Source of the DNA: Trema orientale
Lineage: Eukaryota > Streptophyta > Magnoliopsida > Rosales > Cannabaceae
Length of the DNA stretch: 64,000 bases
Direction of reading: 5' to 3'
NCBI GenBank assembly: GCA_002914845.1
Contig: JXTC01000005.1
Coordinates: 2,238,850-2,302,849, forward strand
Made by a program: the position numbers and the translations under genes. Shown piece by piece: positions 35,310-48,578 of the stretch. The notes under the pieces are model-generated. The model saw only the letters and a program-made list of their open reading frames with translations. It searched no databases and was not told the DNA's origin. Each line of letters begins with the position of its first letter. The first letter of the stretch is position 1.

Positions 35310-38165
35310 ACTTATTTTGGTTGTTAACTCTATTTCTGTTGTCTATTGACATGAACTGTTTTGTGAAATGGTATGCATCAAAAGATAGAATTGGGATTGA
35401 AAGTGATTAACGCTTTGAACCGCATTATTTTTGTTACTAACAAAGAGATTATCTACCTTTTGCGGGTGGTTGGAATGCTTTGTCTATCCTTTTAACTTGA
35501 CAGACATTGCATTGGACCATTCTGTTGCCAAAAGCTAAAAGACATACTATTTCCCATATTACTCCACGAGAGAGAGAGAGAGGGGGGGCTAAAACTTTGG
35601 ATTGAATCTTTTGGACAATATTGGGGAATGAATGATTTGGATATTGTTCAAGGTACAATTTGTTGGTAGGGAAAAGGGTCAAATATGATTCATACTCAAG
35701 CCTTTAGTGGCTTTCTGCAAGTTACCGATTATTGGTTTTATTGTTACCAATTTGTTTAATGCATGTATTATCGGTCAGTAGACAGTAATGAATGATTGTG
35801 CACCATTAGAAGGACCACAAGGAGATTCCCATGGCCATCAATATCAAAAGGAAAGGAGGCCCTGAGCTGTGGTCCTTGTTGGAGGTCCTACTAATACTTT
35901 TGTCAGCATCGTGCATTCAATCAATGGGTCGAAACACAAAATTGAGCATTTTAGATAAAATCAACTGCATAGACAGAGAGAGAGAGACTTGGTTGAAAGA
36001 ACCTACTTTCCAAGTTGTTACTTTAAGAACCTACTTTCCAAGTTGTTACTTTCTCCCAAAGAAAAAATTTTCCCAAATATATACCAAGTGTCAAAAATAG
36101 AAGTCCCCTTACTCTCCCAAAAGAATTTGTCTTTTATCTGCTCTACTTGTAAAGATTTCTAAGGTAATACCTTTTCTGTGGACTTCAGTAGTACAGTAGT
36201 ACTTGAAGTCTTAAGCAGAAAAATTAAAACAAAAGAAAAACGACAATATTAATGAGCTTCTAAATACAATGGATACCAAAAAGAATAACATTTTAGGGCA
36301 TCAATAACATTTAATATCATTGTCCTTTTTTCTCCAGTGTCCACCATAATACGAAGTAATGACAACTAAAGAACTATTTAACTTGAGCAACATTCAACAC
36401 TAGATTGATCAATGAGCAGTGACCACATATACAACTTAAAAGAATATATTCCTCTACTCAATCTGATAAGAATATCTTCCTACCCATTAACCAACTCTTC
36501 ATTTTTTTACATTCTTACAATAAGTATATAGCAAATCACAACAAAAATGAAAGAATAAAGCTACTAGCTGCACAACCAACACCTTCATTTCATCATTTGT
36601 GTTTTATCATAAAGAAATAAAGAAAATAAAGAAAAAATAATTGAAATTAAATACATGTAAAGTGATTGGGATTCTCTGTCCACATTGGCCAGAAGAAAGA
36701 AGTTCCAAAAACCGGCCAAGTCCCACAAACCACTTTTACCTTAAAAGAAAAAAAATATGGCTCTTCATAATTGATTAATGTCGATTAATTAAATCAGTAA
36801 CAGCTGGTGTGAGATTTGGTGTGGCAAATCAAGATTCTGTCTACACTGGAAAAATAGAGAGATTGATTAATAAAACCAAAATAAAAAGATTAAGGAGTAA
36901 AACGTGAAGAGATCAAATTGGATGTGGAAGAATTGGATGGCACAGCTTGAGATCAGGTGATCTTGCGAATCATGCTTTACCACTTGGCGAGTTGGGATTT
37001 GTCTCTGCCAAATGGCATAACTTGGTTGGTTCAACCCCACTATTTTTACATTGAATAATAGAAAGTCTTCGGTCTTTAGATACTCAGGATCAATAAAGTA
37101 TAATAGTTGATGTGATTAAAAAATAAAAGCTTAAAAAATGGGAAAGGAGATCATTACCAGCTTAACGTGACAGGGCTTGTTCCCCAATTACACCATAACA
37201 GCCCGTGTTTAATGGACCATGGACTTTAAATGTTGTCCTAAAATGTTTCAAAAAGCTACAAAACTGTAGATGTAGAGAGATAACAGACCTAAGACAGTTG
37301 AAAACATAGGACATCTTTTCTTTAATAAAAGAAAAAAGAAAAAGAAAAAGTATTGTCATATGCAATGACACACTATTTTTTTAAAAGGGGGCATAAGAAG
37401 AAAAAAATTGATCCATTTTGAGATAATTTAGTTAAACATATAAGGATGGGGTCCAAGAAAATTGCTATTTATTAGAACATTTTTCTAAAAACATGCATTA
37501 TATGGTTTCTTACTCAAGGTTAATAAAAATAAAAATAATAATAATAATAATAATAGTAATAACAACTTTTTACTGAATGGTTGTGACTACATCACGTATG
37601 AATAAAATGTTCAAGCCTTGGTATTGATGGCTTCAGTGAAAGTAATGAATTAGTGGAAATATACCATGTGGCATTATATTCGAGTTCATCTTATTTAGGG
37701 AAAATGTAATGATATATCATATTAAATTTGGAGATATAAATAATTCCTTCAGAATAAGATGTTTTCTTCTCTTTTTTTTTTTTTTTTTNAACAAAAAAAA
37801 AAAAAAAGAATAAAAAATCATTAAATAAGAGTGAGAGAGAGAGCTTAAAAGCTCATAAAAGGAAGAACAAAATGGTGGGGCTGTGAATTTGTGAGAAAAC
37901 ACTCCAGATAGAGCACAAATCCAGAGAAGGATACAAAAAAGGAGGGTGGTGGGGGTTTAGGCTCTACAAGTTGTAGACAGTAGAGATTAGCCCAAAAGCA
38001 AGGAAGAAAGTTTGGATTTTTGGTGTGTACATTAAATTCATTAAATCCCTTTCAAGGTTTCCCAAGCATTTATACTCTTTTGATTCTGCAATAATTCCTC
38101 AAGATCTGCAATTCAAGGCTCAAGTGTGTAGAGAAGGAGGAAAAACAAAAAAAAAAAAAACAAAA
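35310..38165. other. Intergenic and leader of the AHP gene
   Basis: No gene is recognised. A 27-bp tandem duplication (CCTACTTTCCAAGTTGTTAC) lies at about 36001-36053. An undetermined base (N) at 37789 sits between an 18-base T run and an A run, a foldback homopolymer that probably defeated sequencing. The 37930-38165 stretch is probably promoter and 5' leader of the AHP gene, with an A run just before the start codon. Confidence 0.5.
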
Positions 38166-39579
38166 ATGGAGGTGGATCAGATGCAGAGACAGTGGGTTGA
38201 CTACGCAAGGTCTTTGTTCTTGGAGGTAAAGCACAGGAAATATTGAAAAACATGTTTAAATCTTTGATGGGTTTGTCTTTGTTTTTGCTGATTTTGGTAT
38301 CTTTGATCTGCTATTGTTATTTGTTATGATTATTTATTTAAAAAAATTATTATTTTTTGTTTTTGTTTTTGTTTTGGTGAGAGAAGGGGTATCTGGATGG
38401 TCAGTTTCTACAGCTCCAACAGCTGCAAGATGAGAGCAACCCTGATTTTGTCTCTGAAGTGGTTTATCTCTTCTTTGGTGATTCTGAAAAGCTTCTGAAT
38501 GATCTCACTCTAGCTCTGTGAGGCTCCCCTTTTTATTATTTTCAATACTCTTTTTCCCTCTTGTTTTTGTGTTTTCTTCAGTGAACTACTTTTCTTTTGA
38601 GCTTTTCTGGTCATGTTTTGCTTTTGGATGCTTTGAATAGTTATGAAAGTTCATTCTGTTTTCTTGGGTTTTTTTTTTTTTTTTTTTATAATTTTATTTT
38701 ATCATGTAGGGATCAGCCAATTGTTAACTTCAAAACAGTCGATGCCCATGTTCACCAGTTGAAGGGTAGCAGCTCCAGGTACATATAATTTTTTCTTCCT
38801 TTACCATCTTTTTCTTGAGATTCTGCTAATGAAAGGAGTTTTGTTTTTATTTTCCTTTTTCTTTCTGTGAAAGTTTTATTTCAGAAATAGGGATTGCAGT
38901 GATCCTGCTGCTTTGCAACTCTGATTCATGTACAATAATATTGCCTTTTCGGTTTGTTTTTAGTTGTTGACACCCTCCATAGATAGATTAAATCTCACAA
39001 GAGAACTAGTCTTATACTGATTTGAGACAGTGGTCAGGCTTAGAAGTTAGACTAGTCATATCTGTATAAAACTGGTTGTTCATGGTGGCTCATTGTTTTC
39101 TGATCAAAATTTTCTGGTAAACAGCATAGGTGCACAAAGAGTTAAAAATGCCTGCGTTGCTTTTCGCAACTTCTGCGAGGAACAGAACGTTGAAGCGTGA
39201 GTGATTTTGATCTCAAACATTTGCGGTTATGAGAATGTGAATCTGAAAGTTGATGAATCAGGTAAAAGGTTTTTTTTTTCCCCCTTTTTTGGGAGTCTCA
39301 GTGGAATGTTGGTGTGCAGGTGCCTTAGATGTCTTCAACATGTAAAACAAGAGTACTACCTTGTGAAGAACAAGCTTGAAACTCTATTCAAGGTGAGCAC
39401 AATGAAGTTGCTCTTTCTTGCTCAAACGTTCACTGATTCATTTGCTTAAACAAGTAAAACACATTTACCATTTGGGTTTAGTTTTATTTCTCTGAGAATT
39501 AAATATCTTTGGTATGCAGCTGGAGCAGCAAATTGTGGCAGCTGGTGGGGCAATTCGTATGGACGAGTTAGGATTCTAA
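38166..39579 (+). CDS. AHP1: Histidine-containing phosphotransfer protein (AHP1-like)
   Basis: Six exons splice in phase: 38166-38225, 38387-38517, 38710-38778, 39125-39196, 39320-39392 and 39520-39579, giving 154 residues, the same length I recall for Arabidopsis AHP1. The protein shuttles a phosphoryl group from cytokinin receptor kinases to nuclear response regulators. The phosphorylated histidine is His79 in [14 protein letters not shown]. Other family landmarks are [20 protein letters not shown] near the N-terminus, [19 protein letters not shown], and the end RMDELGF. His79 is present, so this is a true transmitter and not an AHP6-like pseudo-HPt. The start follows a purine-rich leader, and the first ATG opens the conserved frame. 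The downstream neighbour (NSH3) is convergent, about 2.5 kb away. Confidence 0.93.
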
Positions 39580-42110
39580 AGGGCTTCCAAAAATTCAGAC
39601 AAAAAACAAAAAAGGTGGGGTGGGGTTTGTTGTAGAGAAGTATGTTACGAGTATTTCAGACACTTGGGTCTTTGTATTAGTATTCTCTTTTTTTAACTGA
39701 TGATGTATCTGTGCTTGTGTACTAATTCCATTGAGAGGAGTTTTTCAATCTATTTATGATGATCTTCAAGACCCAGTTTCTCATAAACATTAGCCGTCAT
39801 TTGCCACTCTCAGATTTTTCTCAGGAAAAACACAACTAGTTTAACATTTTTCTTTTCCTTTTTTTTTTTTTCTTGCTGACCAATGGGTGTCTGGATTAGT
39901 GCCAGACTAATCCCACGGAACCTATGCACCGTCCTCGGAAAGTTCCCTGCACAGGTTATGGTAAACCCCTAGTTTTAACACTAGAGAGCATGGCCTGAAG
40001 GGAATGAACAGGCTCTCGTTACCACTTGAGCCACCCTTTGGGATTAACTATTGATCATAATAAAATTGACTAATTAGTAATAACTAGGTATTTCCCAAAG
40101 TCATTAGATCAGGAAAATGTTAATAGTAATACTCTGTGCAGATTATGTGGGTTGCTATTTGATAATGTAATTGTCTATTGAAGAGTTCAGCCTTACTTGG
40201 CACCTTCAAATGTAGACAAGTAATTGATTCAATCAATGTTACTTTGGCAAAGTTACCACCATCATCATCATCATCATCATCATTATCATTATCATTATTG
40301 TACTTCTTAGTTGTTTAATATTATGTATTACGCTTCATAGGAGTTCTTAGTTGGCAATGCTTGCTGGCAAAGATTGGGAAAAATATGGCGTCAGAAACTC
40401 GTATAGTTTAATTGATTATGATTGCAAATCGAAAAGAGTAGGGAATCTAATTGCAAGATATGATTCTTTAAAGGTCAATCGTTGATTTGTGGGGGCTTTA
40501 TCTGTCTTCCGACTTGATTAAAGTTGTCCCAAAACGTTGAAATTAGTGGTGGCATAGGATACCCCATCTCTTCTCTTCCCCTTGTATTTTTTTGGTTGAT
40601 TCTTTTCTTAAAATAAAGATGAAAAATAGTCTTTAAAAAAAAAAAAAAAGAACCCTCTAGTGAATAAGGCCAATCATCATAAACAGACAATGAAAAATCA
40701 CCATTTCGGTCACTACTATGTTTGCTTGATTGATTGCAAACTTAGTTTGATCGGTAACATACTCACCTTTTAATGTTCAATTATTTCACTCCTTGTTTAA
40801 AAAATAAAAAAATTTATTTGATAGCTAAGAACAAATATTGGAATTAGGAAACGAAAACATATATCTAGGAAGGCTAACCAAAACAAATTTTGGACAGTGG
40901 CCAAAATGGGAAACACTAGTATTGGAATTTGGAAAGGATAGGATGAAGATGCATGCACAGTGCAGTCTTGGTGAGAGAGTTTAATGTTTGTCTTAATAGG
41001 AAAATAAAAGATAGAAATGTTAATGGTTGAAAAAGATATGAGAACAACTCCATAGAAGGATCTAGATCCTATAGCTGAAAATTCTGCAATATTAATGCAT
41101 TTCATTCAATTCAACGTGGTATGATATGCTCATACAGTGATACCCATATGGGGTTTCAGCAAAAAAATAGACCACCAAAGGTAGGAAACTATAGGTGAAG
41201 AGAATATTCTTATTCTCAGTTTCTGAATACCATTTGGCCCCTCTAAAATGTGATTTTTTTCGTTTTCTTTTTAAATGAAAATAATCATTTTGTCTACCTA
41301 AATTATTTTTTTTTTAAAAAAAAAAAGAAAAGAAAAACAAATCATTTTTTCCTACTAGACAACAGAACCTGTAATTTGTGGAAAGACCAAAATACTCCGA
41401 TGCCATGTAGTATACGATAATTTGGTCAAGTAATAGATGACAATAATGTAACTACAGTACATGACAAAAGCATCCAGTAGTTTTGGTCTTTTTCTTTTTT
41501 GTTTTTTTTTTTTGGAAGGGTAAGTCTATTTTTCAGTTTACAAAGCAAATAATGATTCTCTAAAGTTTATTTTCCTCATAAAGATTTGACCCTGAAGGTT
41601 TGGACTAATCCAACAAATTTGAATAAAAGTAACAAGATCTTCCGCTTTTATTTGGTCTTTTCAAGGAGTAATTAGCAACTTTTCATTGTGAACTTACTCA
41701 GTCTGAGTTGTCCGCCAAGAAAAAAAAAAGTTAAGCCACTTTGTTTTCTTTCAGTAAAAGATCTCTGCTTTATAGAGAATGATATTATCAAGAAGAATTA
41801 CTCTACTTTTGGTTTTGACTGTAACTATTCATGATTATACACAAAAGAAAGTGAACAACTTCTAAATTTGCTTTGTCAAACAAAACAAGATAAATGACAA
41901 TAATCTAATGTGCCATTTTTCTTTGTTTCTATCATTTTCTTCTTTTGCTTCAATTGAGCTACTTACAGTGCACCACAAGCTTTTTCCACTTGGAACATTG
42001 CTAAAATATCTATGAGAAGAATTATAAGCATTACAAATGAAGCTTCTGTATGTCAAAAAAGAAAAAAAGAAAAAGAAAAAGAGAAAAATCAGTTGTGTTG
42101 TCAGAGAATG
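39580..42110. other. Intergenic between convergent AHP and NSH3 genes
   Basis: The segment 39886-40045 is GC-richer, with phrases ACTAATCCCACGG and TTGAGCCACCC that look like a dispersed plant repeat; a weakly similar inverted stretch lies at 58840-58985. An (ATC/ATT)n run is at 40260-40300. No exon is recognised in the rest. Confidence 0.5.
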
Positions 42111-45100
42111 TTATACTGGCCCCTTACTCCACATTCTTTTTTGTTCATCAAAACTTGCTATCACAGCAGACTGTTTCTTATCAATGAGCTGGTTTGCAAG
42201 AACATTATAATATGAAGTGTGATTTATGTTCTGTAATACTTTTACTGATTTTCCTTTCTTTGCATCAATCCAGGTTTGCCCATGTTTTGTTTCAATCCCT
42301 TGAGCATAGACTTTGATGGGTTTGACTTGCAAAGATGGGCTCAGATAAGAATGATCACCAGCCAAGAAAACTGCACCAAGTATTTCCCCCAAGAAAGTAT
42401 CCTGCAATTTCAAAGTTGTCTATATTAGTATATTTTGGAATTAAATGAAGAAAAGAAAAATCTTATAAATTTTGAGCTTTTTATAAGAATCCATTTTAAG
42501 TTTTAGATTAAGCAAACTGCTATCCAATAATGCTGAAAAATCTCTAGAAGTTGATGGTGACAAAATCTTCGTTAACCATAAAAAGAAGTACGAAGAGGAC
42601 AATATCTTAACATCTCAGCAAGTATTGATGGATAAGTTACCAAATGCTGATATCTACTATGAACTTGTTTCAAACGATTTAGCCTTGACAGCAAACGCAG
42701 GGCAAACTGAGACTCGGCGGTCTTCTTTGTCCTACTGCTCAAGTGTTCTAAGATCTTCGAATATGAGCTGACACTGCGCTGGACTGCGAGGGGAATGAGC
42801 GTGATGTCTAGTGTTGATTCAAAGACCGTTTTTGCAGCCAAAGGATCAAGGAACATGTTGAATTCTCCATATTCATTTGAAGGAACTGAAAACAGATTTC
42901 CTTTGTCCATGTGACCACTGCTGATATGTCCTCCAACTATATATACATGCTGCAAAAGAGGACGTACCTAATGAGCCGTGTTTTCTTTAGAATTCCGAAG
43001 AGTTTGGGATTTCATTGCCTAAAAACACTTCACTTAATGGAAAAAATACTCTTTCTAATCTGTTACGCTTGGCATAGAGTTATCGTGGTTTTCATATATT
43101 CGTAGTCTTTTTGGCTTGCTAGTCTAGTTGGATTCCTCCTGTTACTCACCTGAATTAGAGAGGTTGCTTTCTGGTCAGATGAAATAAGCTTGGCTAGATT
43201 AGTTAAGGGTCCATTGGTGAGTACTGTAATCTTAGAACCCGGATCAAGTGTTTTCAGTACAGAATCCCAAACTTCCTGAGAAAGTGTTTGTCTTAGTTCA
43301 GGATGATCAGTATCCCGGGGAGCTCCATATTTGACAGAATTTTCTGCTGTATACCTGACATAACAAAATCTCAAGCGTTTCAGTTCACTTCTAATCCAAA
43401 AACCATCCAAGAAAGCTATATATATGTATGTATATCGATTTATAAGATCTTCAGAACCTTCTTGGACTTCTTGGTAAATCTCGAGCAAGGCCATAGAGAG
43501 TGTCAGAGTCCAGAAATCCTCCACTGCCTTGTGGGATGGCCTTAATGTACTTGCAGTCTCCAACAGCAGAGAAAGTTGGATCAGACTGGTTCATTGCAAA
43601 CACATCTCCTAGACCAACTGGAATGTCGTCACGGCCCATCATATGAAGTATGTCATAAACAACGTCTATTGTTGCGGCATTTGCCCACCCTGTTGGGCTC
43701 ACTATTATTGCCTGCATTGCCAAGAGAGCAAGACAACACAAACAGATAAATAAGCTGCTGTTTTCTTAGCATTATTACATAAAACAACAAATATGTTCTT
43801 GTCATAAATCAGCATTTTTACTCGTAGTAGGCAAACTAAAGCTTTCTCTACCTTGAGATTAATGACTTCAACAGGCACTTTCAGGAGATAAAACAAAGCT
43901 AGAAAATCTCCAGCACTCATATCCATGTCAAATACAACTGGTTTTCCTAGTCTCCTGTGTTTAAAATCTGGTTTGTAAAGCACTTCTTTGTAATATGGAA
44001 ACTGTGTCGTGAAATTGAATCTCCCACTGTTTTGAGGATCATTTAGAACCTGTGAACACAAAGTATCATTTCATATGCATGTAAATGCAACCACATCTAG
44101 AGCATGGACATTAATTTGGACTTACGTCTAAGAAACTCTTGTAGAATGTTCTGTCAAGTGGGCTGTCAGGGTCCGGATTCAGTTTTGCTTTTGTAGCAAC
44201 AAGAACACGAACTGCCTCACGTCCGGTTACCTCTGTTGTATAACCATCCTGTTTTCATGTTCTAAGAAACTTTAGATTAAAGCTGTTAGACCAAAACAAA
44301 ACACCACAAGTTTGACTCTAGAAGTCTGTTGATGTCATATGAAAAAGAGAATGAAATTACCTTACATCTCCCTTTCCCATTATTCTTCCCAATGCAAAAT
44401 GGATCTCTGAGTCCCGTTTGGACATGACCACTATGAACACCACCTTTCTTTAAATTGAACTTGGGGACTTCCAGGCCATCAAAAAATGGATTGGAGCCAT
44501 CCAATATCCCATAAGGCGTGTTTGAAGTAACCACAGTTATATTCATGTATTCCATTTCAGCAAACTCATTTTCTCCATTCTGTTTATGTGAGTTACTCAT
44601 GATTGAGACTGCCACACCAGATGTGAAGGAGTCCCACATGAAATAGCTCTACAATTAGTGGAAAAAGAAAAAGCAGATGTAAGTTTATTTGATCATATAA
44701 GGCAGAAATATCCAGAAGAACAAAAAATGCCTTTGATAACGGTGAAACCAATACTATTGGTTTGAACATAACAACCATCATAATGAGAACACTACCGTGT
44801 AGAATTGGTTATCAAACCAAGTGTCACGAGCCATCTTCAAGGATTGGAAGATGTATTGTGCCTCATATGTACTTCGGGTCTCCTCAAATATCTTGAAAAA
44901 CTTCTCATCTATAGGAATGGTGTTTGTTGCATCCAAAGGAACTAGTGTGATAGGAATTCCAGAATGAAACACCTAAAATTCTCGCATTAGTATAAGTTGT
45001 AGCCATTTCAGCTCCTTCAAAATCTCAAATGTCAGGATAGAATTGTTCAACTTAATATTGTCATACCTGGTATGCTGCAAAAGGGTCTCCAAAGATATTG

Positions 45101-46895
45101 AACTCTGCATAAGGATTACTAGTGTAGTCCGTAAACAAATTGCCAGGATCACCACACTGCCGAGGAGTGCAAGTTGAGGAAGCATTTTTTGGGCAACAAC
45201 CAGTCGGGTTCTTCGATCTCACCCCCCCTCCCATGACATAAATATGCTCCACATTTTTCTTCAAGTGTGGATGTCTCAAAAGGAAAATGGCTAAATTTGT
45301 ATGTGCTCCTATAACCATTACAGTTATAGGACCTGCAGATATTTTGTCATACATTACTTGCTGAGTAGTTGGTTGTTTAAGAGGTGTATATCTCCTGCTT
45401 CCCTAAATCATAACAAAATTTTTGAGCTTCATTTATGTTAGAAGTTGATTTAACCACGCACTGAGATTTAAATGTACAGAGAACAAAGAGTGTTTGTCCA
45501 CTTATAATCACTAAAACCACATTCTATTATGCTAGTATAAACCAATAATCAACTCTTCAAATTAATATCTCTTTCAGAATGCATAACATGGTTTAAAGCA
45601 TATCAATCTACTCATAATAGATTGTGAAGTCCAATTTATAAACCTGTGGAAGGAAAGCTTTTCTGATGCCAAAATTTGCATCAATATCCAAACGACCTCC
45701 GAGACCTACAGGGATAGCTTGTCTATATCTACATCCTCCTGTTGTTGAAATCCCCTGATATACATTTTACACGTATTAGAATGGCTTACATGTAATTACA
45801 ATGTTAAAGTTTAGGATTTAAAAAAAAAAATCAAACGTGTAGAAGGCAATCAATGAGTTCATGCCTGTTCTATTATGGGATGATATCCACCAACATTTGG
45901 GAGAATGGTACCATCTTTTAGTATGCCACCCTCGCCGCCAACTCCAACGGTGACATCGTCGCGGCCCATCATGTATAGGATGTCATACACTTGATTCACA
46001 GCATGTCCAGCATCAGTCCAAGCATTTGTGTTGATAGTGACTCCCTGCAAGGTGGAAGACTCTCAAGTTCACTACCCAAATTGGCTGTCATTCTTATGAA
46101 TGACATGTTGGAGCCTATATTACATATGCACTACATGGTTGATAAAAATCAGCATTTGAAACAAAAGAGAATCTTTTTTTCTGTACTAAGAAAACCCAAA
46201 AATGATTTTTTGGAAGCTAAAGTCGCAAAAAAAGCAAGAAGCTTTTAAAAAGTAAAAAATTGCTATAGTAACAAAAAAAATTCACAGTTGATTGCTAACA
46301 TTTAATATTTGAACCGACATTATGGTCATAAGACCAGGAGTTCTTTTCTCCTTTGACCATGAAAATATAAATTTAGTATGACCAAAAAAAAAAAAAAAAG
46401 GAGATGAAGATTTTGTGTGTTTTTGACAACCCTGCTTTAAGACCATATAACTAATTATGTGACCGTCTCAAGGACTAAAATAGCATTGACTCAACTTCCA
46501 CCATAAGAAAATTATGGCTTTTACTGCCAAATGCAATAAATCAGAAAAAAAAAAAAAGAAAATTCAAAATTTTGCTGTCTAACCATAAATGGATAAAATT
46601 GACATGTTGTACAAATAAACTATTCAACTTTACAATAGCCAGTTCAAGAAGACTAAAAAGACAACCGAAAAAAAAAAATAAAATAAATAAACATAATTAC
46701 CTCTAACTCAAACTCTGATCTGTTAAGCTTCAAGAGGTACAAGAGAGCAAAGAAATCATCTGTATCAACATCTGTATCCAAAAGAATCCGGCGAGGCCGC
46801 TGAGGCCGGGGTTCGCCTTCCCCGGTCTGCAAATTAGCTACAACTCCTAAAAGAAGTACAACAAAAACTACCCAGAAGTTGTTTCTCAACACCAT
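42111..46895 (-). CDS. NSH3: Apoplastic nucleoside hydrolase with two hydrolase domains (NSH3-like)
   Basis: Twelve exons splice in phase on the minus strand: 46895-46701, 46044-45865, 45754-45644, 45402-45067, 44972-44796, 44648-44361, 44248-44126, 44049-43852, 43711-43458, 43354-43150, 42949-42641 and 42401-42111. The product is 888 residues; the Arabidopsis protein is, as I recall, about 890. Family members split inosine, adenosine and uridine outside the cell into ribose and base. The N-terminus has a signal peptide ([16 protein letters not shown]). Domain 1 starts with the calcium/ribose motif DTDVDTDD (40-47) and contains [15 protein letters not shown]. Domain 2 starts with the altered motif DMDMSAGD (511-518), followed by [15 protein letters not shown] and [14 protein letters not shown]. 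Intron 2 has a GC donor (CAG|GCATGA). The ATG at 46895 is chosen because it precedes the signal peptide directly. Confidence 0.93.
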
Positions 46896-47244
46896 TCTCT
46901 CTGTTTCCAACCACAACCCAGAAAAGTATGTCCTCTCCAAACTTCAAAACTAATCAAACTCTGCTTGAGATAAGGCTCTCTTTTAAGTCCTGCAACAAAC
47001 AAAACAAAAGTTTCAAAACAATAAAAGAAGAAAGCAAAACAGCGGTAAGATAATCCATACAGAGCAAAGTTGAAATATATGATGAATAAGAGTTAAGGAG
47101 AGAGATGCAAAAGGCACAATAAGACTGATTACCTGCAGCCGAAGCTGATAAGAGACAAAAGAGATTCAACGTACTTCTTCATTGCTTTATTATATTCTTC
47201 AACTTATTTGATATGTGCATATAATATACATATATATATATATT

Positions 47245-47288
<44 letters not shown>

Positions 47289-47410
47289 GAGAGAGTATAT
47301 GATGAAATTTTCTGAGTTCGTTTGAGAGTTGTGAACTATAAGTAAGCTGCAAGAGACAGAGAGACGCTATTGAGAAGAGAAGAGCCACGACATTTTTGAT
47401 TAACAATCAA
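46896..47410 (-). promoter_or_regulatory. NSH3 leader: probable 5' UTR intron, upstream ORF and CT repeat
   Basis: On the minus strand, CTGCAG|GTAATC (donor at 47132) and TTGTTGCAG|GACTT (exon resuming at 46989) fit a leader intron of 143 nt. An upstream ATG at 47182 opens a frame that crosses this junction and stops right after it, giving an 18-residue uORF (begins MKKYVESLLSLIS). Further upstream, a (CT)n run in sense (47247-47295) and a (TA)n run (about 47225-47243) are typical leader or core-promoter sequence. The splice sites are seen; their use is inferred. Confidence 0.5.
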
Positions 47411-47934
47411 TGGCAAGTCAATACTGAGTTGCTGTACCACCTTGTATCATTAAATACAGTTGCCAAAATTAATTAAGAAAATTTACACCGAAGAAATCTT
47501 ATTAAATAAAAAAGCTAACGCCCAATAAATAAATAATCTATTAATTTAATGCACCTTTTTTTTATTTTAATTTTGTTTTACTTGGTTTTGTTCTTTATTT
47601 TCTTTTCCTTTTTCTTTTTCTTTTACTTGTCAACTATGTTAGGCATCCAATTAATGGTCAAGGAGCCTCAGACGTGGACACCAAGAAGTTCGGTTGGAGA
47701 TTTAGCTTAACAAAACGAAACAAAAATATATAATAATATTTAAAAAAAAAAAAGAGAGAGATAGTATAACCAACATGTACTGATTTAATTTTGACCAATT
47801 ATTATCTCTCGAAAATCAAACTTTTTGTCCCTTTAAAAAAACATTCGAAAAAAAAAAGAAAGAAAAATCATCTACTTTTTGGGATGAACAAAGAAATAAT
47901 ATATATAACAAAAGTTGCTTTTGAACTTTTAATT
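47411..47934. other. Distal upstream region of NSH3, nothing specific seen
   Basis: AT-rich DNA with T- and A-rich stretches (T-rich around 47550-47625, A-rich around 47740-47760). One GC-richer phrase, CAGACGTGGACACCAAG, near 47670 carries an ACGT core. No gene is recognised. Confidence 0.4.
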
Positions 47935-48578
47935 TTCAGATTTACTTTCTGATTGGTTCATCCATTCAAATAGATCATTTGAACGAGTGTATTTAAATGA
48001 AAATTATAAAATAAGTTATAATTAGAATGAGAGACACTTAAAATGAAATAAAATAAAATGAGTTATAATCAAAATGTGAGACACTAAAATGAATCGTTCG
48101 AAAATAACGAGAGAGCATACTAAAAAGAAAAAAAAAATAAATTTCAATTGTTGATGTGAATGATATAACATAGAAAAACTAAATCGTTAAAATAAATATC
48201 TATTCCAGTAGACCATTTGAATAGAAAAATAATTTCACATTTGGTTCACCTATTTGAATGGATGTATTTAAAAAAAAAAAAATTGTGAAATGTGTTATAA
48301 TTAGAATGAAAAATATTTGAAGTGAAAAAAAATATAATTAGGATGAGAGCATTTGAATGAACCCATTCGAAAATAAAAAGGGAGCATCATTCTTATTCGA
48401 AGAAGAAAAAACTTATTCCAATAGTTGATGTGACTGATGAACTATTTAAATGAAAAAATTGAATTGTTAAAATAAATACTCATTTCAATAGACCATTTAA
48501 ATGAAATTATTGAAACAAATATCTATTCCAATTGGTATGAGAATGGAATGGTTGGAAATGATTGAACCAAATAGGCAA
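47935..48578. repeat. Dispersed MITE-like repeat, copy 1
   Basis: The left end TGATTGGTTCATCCATTC mirrors the right end (GAATGGTTGGAAATG, ATTGAACCAAATAGG). Internal phrases such as GTGAAATGTGTTATAATTAG, AATTGAATTGTTAAAATAAA and AATAGACCATTTAAATG are shared with 62030-62393. Parts are internally duplicated. Confidence 0.65.
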
